Source: an uncultured Arenicella sp. (GTDB lineage Bacteria; Pseudomonadota; Gammaproteobacteria; Arenicellales; Arenicellaceae). Taken from it: a stretch of 58,293 bases of DNA. Of the stretch, positions 20,893-29,335 are shown one piece after another. Numbering within the stretch: position 1 is the first letter of the stretch; every line of letters starts with the position of its first letter. Both the position numbers and the translations under genes were made by a program. The stretch spans positions 1 through 58,293 of the forward strand of contig CALJWL010000040.1 in the NCBI GenBank assembly GCA_937974565.1, read 5' to 3'. The notes beneath the pieces were generated by a model. It saw only the letters and a list, made by a program, of their open reading frames with translations. It was not told the DNA's origin and searched no databases.

Positions 20893-22788
20893 ATGAGTAA
20901 CGGGTTTTTTATTTGGTTGGAATACAGTGGGCAGTCGATTGAGCGGTCGGTTGCCGAAGTCATGCTGAGCGATATCGACGCGTATGGTGGCGATGCAAAA
21001 GAGTTGTTGCTAAACGATTACTTGGCCATTGGCTCGCAAAGTCGGTGGACCACCGCAGAAGATGAGGGTGAACAGCAGCCGTTATTGAATAAGCAACAAA
21101 CAGAGTATTTTCTATTTGATGGCCGCATAGATAACCGGCAACACCTGATAGATGAATTGCTAAGCGCGGGCAGCGAATGCCAAGCAGATTGCAGTGATGC
21201 CGCGTTGTTGTATGCGTTTTTGTCTAGATTTGGCGATGCACGATTGGCGGAGGTGGTTGGGCCATTCGTATTCATGATCTTTGACAGAGTAACGGGTTCG
21301 GTTCGGTGTGCGCGAGATGCCATGGGCGGTCGTTATTTGGTTTACCTGCATACAAAAGAACGCTTAATAATATCCAATACAGAGTTGGCTTTTTTGCATC
21401 ACCCCGATGTTGGGCACCAATTGAATGAGTCAAAGGTGATTGCTTGGCTGGTTAATCATAACGATGGCGCCAGTAAAGCCTGCCTTGATAGGTTGAACGC
21501 GATGGCTCCTGGGCAAAAATTTCAGTGGCTGATGCCGCAATATGGGCCCATAAATGGTAAGGCTGTTGAACACACGTTTTATCGCCCAAACCCTGAACGA
21601 CGTATACGTTATGCTAACGATGAGCAGTACGCTAATGAGTTTCGTCGCCTGTTGGATCAGGCTGTGCGTCGTCGTCTGCGCAGTCGTACCAAAGTTGGGT
21701 GTATGTTAAGTGGTGGTATGGATTCAGTGCCTATAGCAATTTCCGCAGCACAAGAAGTGAGAGCGGGTTCAATGGTGGCTTATTCATGGGTATTCGATGA
21801 ATCGCCTGAAATGGACGAACGTGCTTATTCCACCCCTATCTGTGAAAAACTTGGCTTGCCGCAGACACTCATTAAGTGCGATGAGCTTTGGCCACGGTTT
21901 GATGAAGACACTCATTGCAGCCCACTGTTTCCTTTTGCGTTGCCGTATTCCGAGTTTCAGCAAGAAACATTTCGTCAAGCCCGCGAGGACGGTGTGGCTG
22001 TGATGCTGACGGGGCTTCAAGGTGATTTATTATACGAAACGGGTAATCAACACGTTTTAGATGCGCTGCGGCAGCGTCGATTTAGACACGCGATTGCTGA
22101 GTATAAATATTTACGCTCAGCAAATGGCCTAAGTCACTGGGCTATGTTTAAGCGTTATTTAGTTGTGTCGCTGCCATTTGCACAAAAAGTGCTTGAACGT
22201 AAGCAGCACAAGCGCCCCGTTGTGGACAATAGATTGAAATCTTCAGCATTAGAACGCTTACGTAAACACACGCATTTTTTGTTTGTTAACAGCCTGAGAG
22301 CGGCGCGCCCAGTTCAATATAGAATCGTACTTGATTCTTTTGCCGGTGATGACAGTGCGTTGGGTCGAGTGATGGAAAATAAATACCAAATAGAGCGCCG
22401 CTATCCATTTCGAGATCGAGAGTTATGTGAATTCATGCTGGCGATTCCAACTGAGCAAATTGAAAAGCTGGGCAGTAAAAGGCCGATTGTTAAGCGGGCT
22501 TATAATAACGAGTTTACGCCAGAGTTAATGGCTAGAAACGATAAAACAAATTTCTCGAACAGCTTACGTTTAGGAATTTTAGCGGACAGCAAATGGGTGT
22601 CACTGCTCAACAAAACTCCCTCTTATTGGCAAAAATATGTGAAAGAATGTAATTTCTCAACATTGGAACTCATGGAAACCGGTGATTTGGTGTTTTTCTG
22701 GCGTTGTGCTTACTATAATTTTTGGCACCTTGTGTGGTACGATCAGCGACACGAAAGTCATGAGATTGGGTTTGACTCGGTCAAATAA
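20893..22788 (+). CDS. Asparagine synthetase-like lasso peptide cyclase (C protein)
   Basis: A 631-residue asparagine-synthetase homologue. The N-terminal third has the glutaminase-like fold (YFLFDGRIDNRQHLIDEL; GPFVFMIFDRVTGSVRCARDAMG) but begins MSNGFF, without the Cys2 needed to use glutamine. The synthetase domain has the ATP-pyrophosphatase loop SGGMDS at residues 273-278 and the late motif YPFRDRELCEFMLAIP near residue 515. Lack of the glutaminase Cys plus an intact ATP site is the pattern of lasso cyclases, which adenylate an Asp/Glu side chain and join it to the N-terminal amine of the core peptide. The next gene, 31 bases downstream, is a lasso-type precursor, which supports this role. 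No leader-binding or protease gene is adjacent. Confidence 0.85.
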   Translation: MSNGFFIWLEYSGQSIERSVAEVMLSDIDAYGGDAKELLLNDYLAIGSQSRWTTAEDEGEQQPLLNKQQTEYFLFDGRIDNRQHLIDELLSAGSECQADCSDAALLYAFLSRFGDARLAEVVGPFVFMIFDRVTGSVRCARDAMGGRYLVYLHTKERLIISNTELAFLHHPDVGHQLNESKVIAWLVNHNDGASKACLDRLNAMAPGQKFQWLMPQYGPINGKAVEHTFYRPNPERRIRYANDEQYANEFRRLLDQAVRRRLRSRTKVGCMLSGGMDSVPIAISAAQEVRAGSMVAYSWVFDESPEMDERAYSTPICEKLGLPQTLIKCDELWPRFDEDTHCSPLFPFALPYSEFQQETFRQAREDGVAVMLTGLQGDLLYETGNQHVLDALRQRRFRHAIAEYKYLRSANGLSHWAMFKRYLVVSLPFAQKVLERKQHKRPVVDNRLKSSALERLRKHTHFLFVNSLRAARPVQYRIVLDSFAGDDSALGRVMENKYQIERRYPFRDRELCEFMLAIPTEQIEKLGSKRPIVKRAYNNEFTPELMARNDKTNFSNSLRLGILADSKWVSLLNKTPSYWQKYVKECNFSTLELMETGDLVFFWRCAYYNFWHLVWYDQRHESHEIGFDSVK

Positions 22789-22819
22789 TGGGTAGCAAAG
22801 TAATTAACTGTGAAAGCAT

Positions 22820-23029
22820 ATGTCTAGGAAAAAAATTGATAGCACCGAGTTTGCTGATAACCTGAATGATGAGAGGTTACCGAGAGACAGAACTGTCGGT
22901 AATATAAATCAAAAGGCGTATGAAACACCGATACTGGTTTGTTATGGCGATGTGAGAGACATTACTCTTGGGCCAACAGCGGGCATTGGTGAAAGTGGCA
23001 ATGAGTTAGCAAGGCGTAACCCGCCATAA
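22820..23029 (+). CDS. Lasso peptide precursor (leader plus 19-residue core)
   Basis: A 69-residue precursor. Residues 34-39 (YETPIL) match the YxxPxL leader-recognition motif, followed by CYGDVRDIT, the usual leader end. Thr49 sits at -2 and Leu50 at -1 before Gly51, so the predicted core is GPTAGIGESGNELARRNPP (residues 51-69; DNA 22970-23026). Glu at core position 8 would give an 8-member Gly1-Glu8 macrolactam ring, as in microcin J25 and caulosegnin I, with an 11-residue tail. The gene follows the cyclase gene and precedes an intrinsic terminator. The precursor after the cyclase, and the lack of B1/B2 genes beside it, differ from standard clusters. The ribosome binding site (GAAAG) is weak. 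Confidence 0.85.
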   Translation: MSRKKIDSTEFADNLNDERLPRDRTVGNINQKAYETPILVCYGDVRDITLGPTAGIGESGNELARRNPP

Positions 23030-23096
23030 ACCAAGCTTTTCAACGGGTCGGTAGAGTTGCCCTGATTGTGAATGACTGGCGTTAAGAATTAACATT

Positions 23097-23128
23097 AAAA
23101 AGCCTCTGTTTTTAACGGGGGCTTTTTT
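23097..23128. terminator. Intrinsic terminator after the lasso precursor
   Basis: AAAAAGCCTC (23097-23106) pairs with GGGGCTTTTT (23118-23127; one G-T pair), with an 11-base loop, and runs into six T on the plus strand and A-rich sequence on the other side. It ends the cyclase-precursor transcript and may also serve the convergent phosphofructokinase gene. Confidence 0.85.
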
Positions 23129-23161
23129 AGTGCTTGGCGCCTTTTAAATAGGTGCTTTGAG

Positions 23162-24424
23162 TTACTCTCCAACAAACGCGGGCAGTTTTTTGTTAACTTT
23201 ATGCTTTTTTAATACCACGTAGTCAGGAAGGCCGTTGGTGTAGCTTGGGTAGTCCTCGCCTTCGATTAGTGGTGCTAAATAAGTGCGACAAGCCTGAGTA
23301 ATAAAAAAACCGTCGTCAGAGATAAAATCACTGGGCATTTTTTCTTCAATGTTAGCCACTTTTGCCAGTGGTGCTTGCCCTGTAGTCCATTCGTATGGCG
23401 AGTCATTGGTGCGAACAATGGTGGGCATGACTGCATTGGTGCCGTTGATGGCCAACTCCACCGCCGCTGAGCCTAATGCGTAGGCCTGTTCCATGTCAGT
23501 TTTTGAGCCTATGTGTCTAGCGGCTCTTTGTAAATAATCGCACACGGCCCAGTGGCATTTAAGCTTGAGTTGGTCTTTGATCATTTGTGTGACCACTGGT
23601 GCTACGCCGCCCAACTGTGCGTGACCAAACGCATCTTTAATACCAGAATCAGCCAGAAAGGTGCCGTCTGAGTATTTTGCGCCCTCTGAAACCACGATGC
23701 TGCATTGCCCCTTTTTCTCGACGGTGCGTTGTACTTTGTCAATAAAGGCTTGCGGTTGAAAATCCACTTCTGGGAATAGAATAATGTCTGGCCCTAGACC
23801 TCTTTCGTCTGCCGCCAAGCCAGAGGCGGCGGCGATCCAACCAGCATGCCGGCCCATTACTTCCATAACAAACACTTTTGTTGACGTTGAACTCATCGAT
23901 GCAACATCCATTGAGGCTTCTAAAATAGAGACCGCAACGTATTTTGCAACCGAGCCAAACCCCGGCGAACAATCAGTAAATGGTAAGTCGTTGTCTATTG
24001 TTTTGGGCACGCCAACACACGTTATTGGGTAACCCATTTGCTCACTTAGCTGTGAAACTTTATAGGAGGTGTCTTGTGAATCGCCGCCGCCATTATAGAA
24101 GAAGTAACGAATATCATGCGCTTTAAACACATCAATTAAACGCTCGTACTGAGCTTTGTGTTCTTCGATGGATTTGAGCTTAAAGCGACATGAACCAAAG
24201 GCGCCAGAGGGCGTGCGTTTCAGCGCTTCAATGTCTTCTGGGCTCTCTAAGCTGGTGTCAATGAGTTCTTCGTAAAGCGCCCCCAATATGCCGTCTTGCC
24301 CGGCGTAAACTTTATTGATGTGTTCTGGGTATTTGGCCGCTGTTTGTATTACCCCAGCGGCTGAAGCATTGATAACTGGCGTTACGCCCCCTGACTGAGC
24401 GTAAAAAGCGTTGTGGCTTGACAT
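23162..24424 (-). CDS. 6-phosphofructokinase, probably pyrophosphate-dependent
   Basis: A 420-residue enzyme of the PfkA superfamily, long (about 420 residue) clade. Key sites are NAFYAQSGGVTPVINAS at the N-terminus, FYNGGGDSQDTS around residue 112, GVPKTIDNDLPFTD around 137 (fructose-6-phosphate site) and VMEVMGRHAGWIAA around 188. The Lys in PKTIDND, where ATP-dependent enzymes have Gly (PGTIDND), is the mark of PPi-dependent enzymes, so this one probably phosphorylates fructose 6-phosphate with pyrophosphate and works in both directions. The start was set at ATG 24424 because the family sequence begins there; an upstream ATG at 24466 would add 14 unrelated residues. It is transcribed alone, convergent with the lasso unit. 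Confidence 0.87.
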   Translation of the reverse strand: MSSHNAFYAQSGGVTPVINASAAGVIQTAAKYPEHINKVYAGQDGILGALYEELIDTSLESPEDIEALKRTPSGAFGSCRFKLKSIEEHKAQYERLIDVFKAHDIRYFFYNGGGDSQDTSYKVSQLSEQMGYPITCVGVPKTIDNDLPFTDCSPGFGSVAKYVAVSILEASMDVASMSSTSTKVFVMEVMGRHAGWIAAASGLAADERGLGPDIILFPEVDFQPQAFIDKVQRTVEKKGQCSIVVSEGAKYSDGTFLADSGIKDAFGHAQLGGVAPVVTQMIKDQLKLKCHWAVCDYLQRAARHIGSKTDMEQAYALGSAAVELAINGTNAVMPTIVRTNDSPYEWTTGQAPLAKVANIEEKMPSDFISDDGFFITQACRTYLAPLIEGEDYPSYTNGLPDYVVLKKHKVNKKLPAFVGE

Positions 24425-24844
24425 AAAAATAAGCGTGTGAAAAGTTGATTGTCGGCCGTCATCCAATAGTATGGCGGCCCTATTTAGTGCGCATTATAAC
24501 GTTGAAACTACTTAGGAACCCCCTGATTTAATCGAGTTTAAGTCTTGTTCGACCTTCAAAAGCCGCTCAGAGGTGGCCATGCGTTGTGCGATCACGGCCT
24601 ATTCAGCTTCAAAGGCGAATAAGCCATGGTTAAGCCTAGTGGGTATCGATGGTAGGCACTATAATTGGATTTCAGATGAGCGTGTTCGTATCAACCCAGT
24701 GCCGGTAGGCGCACTGCCGTGACGAGCGGTTACCATGCAACGATGTTATTTGGTCAGTGCCTTCTGATCTGAATGTCAGATGTGTATTGAAGTTCAGGCA
24801 AGTAACCACCAACCCAATAAACGTAAACTACGTAGAGATATTTC
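24425..24844. other. Gene-free stretch
   Basis: About 420 bases separate the divergent phosphofructokinase and ferredoxin genes. No supported gene is present. A small perfect hairpin (ATCTGA, loop ATG, TCAGAT) lies at 24767-24781, about 65 bases before the ferredoxin start, and might be an operator; the region should hold both promoters. Confidence 0.4.
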
Positions 24845-25165
24845 ATGAGTAATATTATTGTAACGGACTCTAATGGCCAAGTACGCGCATTACCAATCGA
24901 AGCCGGAAGCACGTTGATGGAAGTACTGCGTGATGCCGATTACGAAGAAGTGCAAGCCATGTGTGGAGGAGGGTGTTCTTGCGCCACATGCCATGTATTG
25001 ATTACTAAGCGAGCAGGAGACTTTCCACCAGTTGAAGAAAATGAGGCGATGCTGTTAGAAATGGCCGACGGTTATGACGCAAAATTGTCTCGTTTATCTT
25101 GCCAAATTGAATTGAACGAGGGGCATGATGGGATTGAGGTGCAGTTAGTTAAAGAAGGCTTTTAA
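24845..25165 (+). CDS. 2Fe-2S ferredoxin
   Basis: A 106-residue plant/adrenodoxin-type ferredoxin. Cys40, Cys46 and Cys49 (in MCGGGCSCATCHV) and Cys86 (LSCQIEL) are the cluster ligands; Cys44 is an extra cysteine. The long C-x5-C-x2-C spacing and overall length match bacterial ferredoxins that pass electrons to monooxygenases or to iron-sulfur assembly. The partner cannot be identified, because no reductase or monooxygenase lies alongside. Its stop overlaps the start of the next gene by one base (TAATG), so the two are translated together. Confidence 0.92.
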   Translation: MSNIIVTDSNGQVRALPIEAGSTLMEVLRDADYEEVQAMCGGGCSCATCHVLITKRAGDFPPVEENEAMLLEMADGYDAKLSRLSCQIELNEGHDGIEVQLVKEGF

Positions 25166-26199
25166 TGGATCCTGTTACCCAAGGCGTGCTTGGCGGGGTG
25201 GCCGGGCAACAGGTCAGTGATGGCAAGGAAAAGCTTGCGGCATTGGTGGTTGGTGGGCTGAGTGGCATGGCGGCCGACCTTGATGTGCTAATCAGTTCGA
25301 AAACCGATCCGCTAATGTTTCTTGAGTACCATCGTCACTTTACTCATGCCCTAATATTTATTCCTTTAGGAGCCTTGATTTGCGCGGTGTTTTTTCAGTG
25401 GGCGTGGCGAACGTGGTTTGCTAAGTCGCTTTTGAGTTTTAAACGAGTGTACCTGTTTAGCTTTGTAGGTTATGCAACGCATGCATTACTTGATGCTTGC
25501 ACTACGTATGGTACTCAGTTGTTTTGGCCCTTTAGCGATACGCGTATTGCATGGAATACGGTCTCCGTAGTCGACCCTTTATTTACTTTGCCATTGATGC
25601 TGTTGTTGGCGATTTCAGTGATAAAACGATCTCAAGTATTTGCGTTACTATCCGCGTTTTATGTGTGCTTTTACCTTGGTCTGGGTTGGCTGCAAAGTCG
25701 CACGGCACTTGATGCCGCGCAACAGTTGGCAGCTCTGCGAGGGCATGAGGTCAAGCAACTGGGCGTTAAGCCGAGTTTTGCTAATATTTTGGTGTGGAAG
25801 TCAGTCTACGAGTACGATGGCCGATATTACGTGGATGCGGTTAGGGTTGGCTCTACAACGACTGTTTACCAGGGCGTTAGCGTAGAAAAATTAGACCTAA
25901 TCAAGCATTTTGGCTGGCTTGACCAACAGTCACAGCAACGAGAGGATATTGAGCGCTTTCGTTGGTTCTCTAATCAACATCTGGGACTCGATCCAGAGAA
26001 CGAAAATCGTATTATTGATGTGCGTTATTCACTGATCCCCAACCAGGTCAGTGGCATGTGGGGCATTGTTCTCGATCCTAATGCAGATAAACAAGCACAC
26101 GTGCAGTGGACGTCTAACCGGCCCATGGGGGCTGAGGCGGTTGAAAAATTCAACGAGCTATGGTCGATGATTATGGGGCGGGCAGTGCCTCCTAATTAG
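25165..26199 (+). CDS. YdjM/YbcI-type membrane-bound metal-dependent hydrolase (DUF457 family)
   Basis: A 344-residue membrane protein. The N-terminus MDPVTQGVLGG, then GLSGMAADLDVLI and EYHRHFTHAL (around residue 53), are the conserved His/Asp positions of the family. Several hydrophobic segments lie between residues ~60 and 165; the C-terminal half is soluble. Members are called metal-dependent hydrolases from their conserved ligands, but a substrate is not established, and E. coli YdjM is an SOS-regulated inner-membrane protein. No LexA box is evident here. The gene starts on the last base of the ferredoxin stop, so it is coupled to that gene; a functional link between the two is not obvious. 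Confidence 0.8.
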   Translation: MDPVTQGVLGGVAGQQVSDGKEKLAALVVGGLSGMAADLDVLISSKTDPLMFLEYHRHFTHALIFIPLGALICAVFFQWAWRTWFAKSLLSFKRVYLFSFVGYATHALLDACTTYGTQLFWPFSDTRIAWNTVSVVDPLFTLPLMLLLAISVIKRSQVFALLSAFYVCFYLGLGWLQSRTALDAAQQLAALRGHEVKQLGVKPSFANILVWKSVYEYDGRYYVDAVRVGSTTTVYQGVSVEKLDLIKHFGWLDQQSQQREDIERFRWFSNQHLGLDPENENRIIDVRYSLIPNQVSGMWGIVLDPNADKQAHVQWTSNRPMGAEAVEKFNELWSMIMGRAVPPN

Positions 26200-26206
26200 T
26201 ATGGCT

Positions 26207-27223
26207 TTATTGATTGCTCGTTGCGTGTTTGGATTTGTCCGCTTCTCGGGTTTTCATTAGCGGGGCGACAACCGCTCGCCCGTTCCGCGTGTTCAAGTTA
26301 GCTTGAACTTTGGATACCTTACGCTCACGTAAAATCATGCCAACGCCGGAGGCGATTGTGATTAAAGAACCAATGATGATCCATTGGTCAATGGGCTCAT
26401 TAAAAAAAACATAACCGAAGAAGATCGCCCAAATGATTTGGCTGTATTGCATTGGCGCCACATAGGCCGCAGGTGCGTGACGAAAGCCACTTAAGTTGCA
26501 GTACTGACCAAGTAAGCCGAGAGCGCCGATCAAGAACATTATCCCCAAATGTTCTATTGGCATGGGCTTGTAGACAAAATACAGAGCGCAGCCCGTTACT
26601 AGAATAGTGGCGATCAGAGGAAATAAAATCATGGTGGCCATGTTCTCTTGAGCGCCTATTTTTCGTGCAATAATCGCCGACGCTGCGCTACAACAAGCCG
26701 CACTGAAGGCAAAAATATGGCCAACCTCAAGCGTTTCTATCGAGGGTCGAAGCACAACGATTACACCAACCATGCCTAAAAATATCAGTACCCAACGAAC
26801 CAAAACGATGCGTTCATTAAGAAAGACAATGGCCATCACTGAGATAATCAATGGTGTGCAAAAGAGCAATACGTAGACTTCCACTAACGGCAACGTGACA
26901 AAAGCCGAGAATGCGAATGACAATGACAGCACGTTAAGTGTGGCACGCAGTATCACCATTTTGGGATGAACGGGCATCAGAGACAGTGGCTTAGCTGAGG
27001 CGATGCGAGTGACCGAAAACGGCACATAGGCAAACAACATGGCGAAAAAAAGTATCTGAAATACACTGTAGTCGCTTAGCGCTTTTACCAACGCATCGTG
27101 AGTTGAGTAGGCGGCATAACCGGCTAGACTTAGTATCAACCCTCGTACTATTGACGAATGCGACTCGTTGGCTTGTGCATGTAAGCCACTGTTTTGAGGT
27201 GGTGTGTCGACGTTAGAACCCAT
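26207..27223 (-). CDS. EamA (DMT) family transporter
   Basis: A 338-residue membrane protein with about ten hydrophobic segments arranged as two EamA repeats; the second ends with YVAPMQYSQIIWAIFFGYVFFNEP, the usual glutamate-containing turn. Both ends are polar (MGSNVDTPP and the last ~35 residues), so the termini should face the cytoplasm. The family exports or imports small metabolites such as amino acids and nucleosides; the substrate here is unknown. The start overlaps the end of the upstream SLC13-type permease gene by 11 bases on the same strand, so both are made from one transcript. Confidence 0.85.
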   Translation of the reverse strand: MGSNVDTPPQNSGLHAQANESHSSIVRGLILSLAGYAAYSTHDALVKALSDYSVFQILFFAMLFAYVPFSVTRIASAKPLSLMPVHPKMVILRATLNVLSLSFAFSAFVTLPLVEVYVLLFCTPLIISVMAIVFLNERIVLVRWVLIFLGMVGVIVVLRPSIETLEVGHIFAFSAACCSAASAIIARKIGAQENMATMILFPLIATILVTGCALYFVYKPMPIEHLGIMFLIGALGLLGQYCNLSGFRHAPAAYVAPMQYSQIIWAIFFGYVFFNEPIDQWIIIGSLITIASGVGMILRERKVSKVQANLNTRNGRAVVAPLMKTREADKSKHATSNQ

Positions 27224-29042
27224 ACATTATTGGCACAATAAAACTAAAAGATAACCAGATAATCAAGGTTAATGGTACGCCAGCTTTAACGAAATCCATA
27301 AATGTGTACCCACCGGCATTCATCACCAGCAAGTTAGTTTGATAGGCCATTGGCGTGGCGTAACTCATGTTCGCGCCAAACAACACAGCCAATACGAATG
27401 CCTGTGGGGGTAAGCCCAATTGCGTTGCAATATTAATTGCAATTGGTGTTCCAATCACCGCCGCGGCATTATTTGACACAATGTTTGTCAGTATTGCCAT
27501 TAGTAGCATTAAGGCGGCAAAAATAACCCGGTCAGACATGCCGGTAGTGAGGTCGACAAATTGCTGAGCCACATAGAGTGTGGCGCCGGTCTGAGTAAGG
27601 GCGGTGCCCAAAGCCAAGCTTGCCACCACAATTAAAATTACTTGGGCGCTTAAGGCGCGTTGAATGTCTTGCCATTTAAGGCAGTTGGTCAGCACCATTA
27701 ACAGTGAACCCACTACGGCGCTGATGGCAATCGGCATAATGCCTAACGCGGCGCTTAAAATGATGGCCGCCATGATGCCAATGGCTCTAGGGGCGTACTT
27801 GGTGGACGGGAGTTCGGTGGTCGCGTCTAAAACTAAAAAGTGGCCTCGTTTTTTCACTTGCTCAATATTGTCATTGGAGCCTTGAACCAATAGCACGTCA
27901 CCTAAGCGTAAGGGGGTTTTTGCTATGCCTTGAGGCATGTTTTCAAGCACCTTACCTTTACGATGAACAGCCAAGGTTACCAGTTGGTAGACCTCTGAAA
28001 AATGCACCTCATTCAACGTGCGGTGAATCATCGGTGAGCCTCGATCAATAACCAACTCAGCCAAATGTTGTTGGTCTTCCGAAAGAGGGTTGTCATCACT
28101 GACTTGGTTGCCTTTGGAGTAAAGAGTGGTATTGAGTGATCGTTCAAATTCCTTTAATTGAGCCGGAGTGTCTTTTACCAGCAAACGATCTCCTGCTTTA
28201 ACTTTGGCATCAGGTAGCGGCGCAGTAAAGGTACTCTCTGATCGACGGATGCCAGAAATTTGAATGGCACCTTCGGTTTTTTCAATAATTTCGGTCAGTG
28301 TTTTATCGACGGCCCAACTGTCTTTACCAACGTGCAAGTGTGCGGTAAAAATACGTGGACCACTGTCTTCAAGTTGAGGCGTTCTATTGGGTAGAATGCG
28401 AGGTGCAATAAGCCATAAATACACAATGCCGATGGACCCGGCAAGCGCGGCTGGTATAAAAAAATCAAACATGCCAATGGTAGACAAACCCATGTCTTGC
28501 GCAACGCTAACCACCAGTAAATTGGTGGACGTGCCGATGGTTGTGGTCATGCCCCCAAGTAGCGTTGCCAAGCCCATAGGCATTAAAATAGCTGAGGGCG
28601 AACTTTTGGTGCGGATTGCCACGTTAAGCATGATGGGTAACAGCAATACCACAATGGGGGTATTGTTTACCACGGCACTTAATAGCGCTGAGACCACGAG
28701 CGTTACCAACACTGAGAGCGTTGGGCTGAATGCCCAAAGTTTTGCCAAGCCTCTGCCAACTGGGTCCAGAGCCCCAGTTCTAACAATGCCGTACCCCGCC
28801 ACCATCAAACCGCAGACGGCTATTAATGCTTCATGGGCGAAGCCGGCAAAAAAGGTGATCGGACTTAGCGTCTGCCCAGCTGAATTTTCATAAGGGTAAA
28901 GTTGAAAGCTCACAGCAAGCACGACAATCACCATTAAACTCGAAGTTTCGAGCGGGATGCGTTCGCGAGTGAACAAAATAAGAGCCACGACCGTTAGGGC
29001 AAGTGCCCAAATTGCATGTTGATCTAATTGCATATGCAACAC
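27213..29042 (-). CDS. SLC13/DASS-type permease with central RCK_C (TrkA_C) domains
   Basis: A 609-residue membrane protein. About five hydrophobic segments precede residue 210, and conserved SLC13 stretches include VVNNTPIVVLLLPIM (residues ~110) and GTSTNLLVVS (around 170). Two TrkA_C-like ligand-binding domains (DRLLVKDTPAQL; GDVLLVQGSNDNI) lie between residues ~220 and 400, and the second membrane half holds NIVSNNAAAVIGTPIA. Such proteins are sodium-coupled anion (sulfate or dicarboxylate) carriers, but the substrate is not clear. A GTG at 29042 and an ATG at 29033 are both possible starts. The gene overlaps the following EamA transporter gene and diverges from a similar permease gene. 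Confidence 0.85.
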   Translation of the reverse strand: MLHMQLDQHAIWALALTVVALILFTRERIPLETSSLMVIVVLAVSFQLYPYENSAGQTLSPITFFAGFAHEALIAVCGLMVAGYGIVRTGALDPVGRGLAKLWAFSPTLSVLVTLVVSALLSAVVNNTPIVVLLLPIMLNVAIRTKSSPSAILMPMGLATLLGGMTTTIGTSTNLLVVSVAQDMGLSTIGMFDFFIPAALAGSIGIVYLWLIAPRILPNRTPQLEDSGPRIFTAHLHVGKDSWAVDKTLTEIIEKTEGAIQISGIRRSESTFTAPLPDAKVKAGDRLLVKDTPAQLKEFERSLNTTLYSKGNQVSDDNPLSEDQQHLAELVIDRGSPMIHRTLNEVHFSEVYQLVTLAVHRKGKVLENMPQGIAKTPLRLGDVLLVQGSNDNIEQVKKRGHFLVLDATTELPSTKYAPRAIGIMAAIILSAALGIMPIAISAVVGSLLMVLTNCLKWQDIQRALSAQVILIVVASLALGTALTQTGATLYVAQQFVDLTTGMSDRVIFAALMLLMAILTNIVSNNAAAVIGTPIAINIATQLGLPPQAFVLAVLFGANMSYATPMAYQTNLLVMNAGGYTFMDFVKAGVPLTLIIWLSFSFIVPIMYGF

Positions 29043-29335
29043 TAGAGGTTATTCCTGAACCGTAATTATATGGGCAATAGTGCCATCCACTTCAAGTGAT
29101 ATATTGCTGCTTATTGTATTGCATTTTTTTGTGTTTGATGAATGTGTTTGTGGCGTGCTTGGTTAAGCCACGTATTTATCGCTACGTACAAATAACCTGG
29201 GCCTTCATTCGATATCCGAAAAATATGAGTTTTATCGTGCATCAATAGTGGGTCTAAGGCACAGTTACTCCCAAGCTTGTGATAATATTTCGGTTATATT
29301 TTATTAACTTTTCACACGCAGGAACACCGCACAGA

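Noticed and set aside
22820-23161. Possible hidden B1 or B2 gene next to the lasso precursor
   Set aside because: Only about 130 bases lie between the precursor and the phosphofructokinase, mostly terminator; no frame of suitable length exists.
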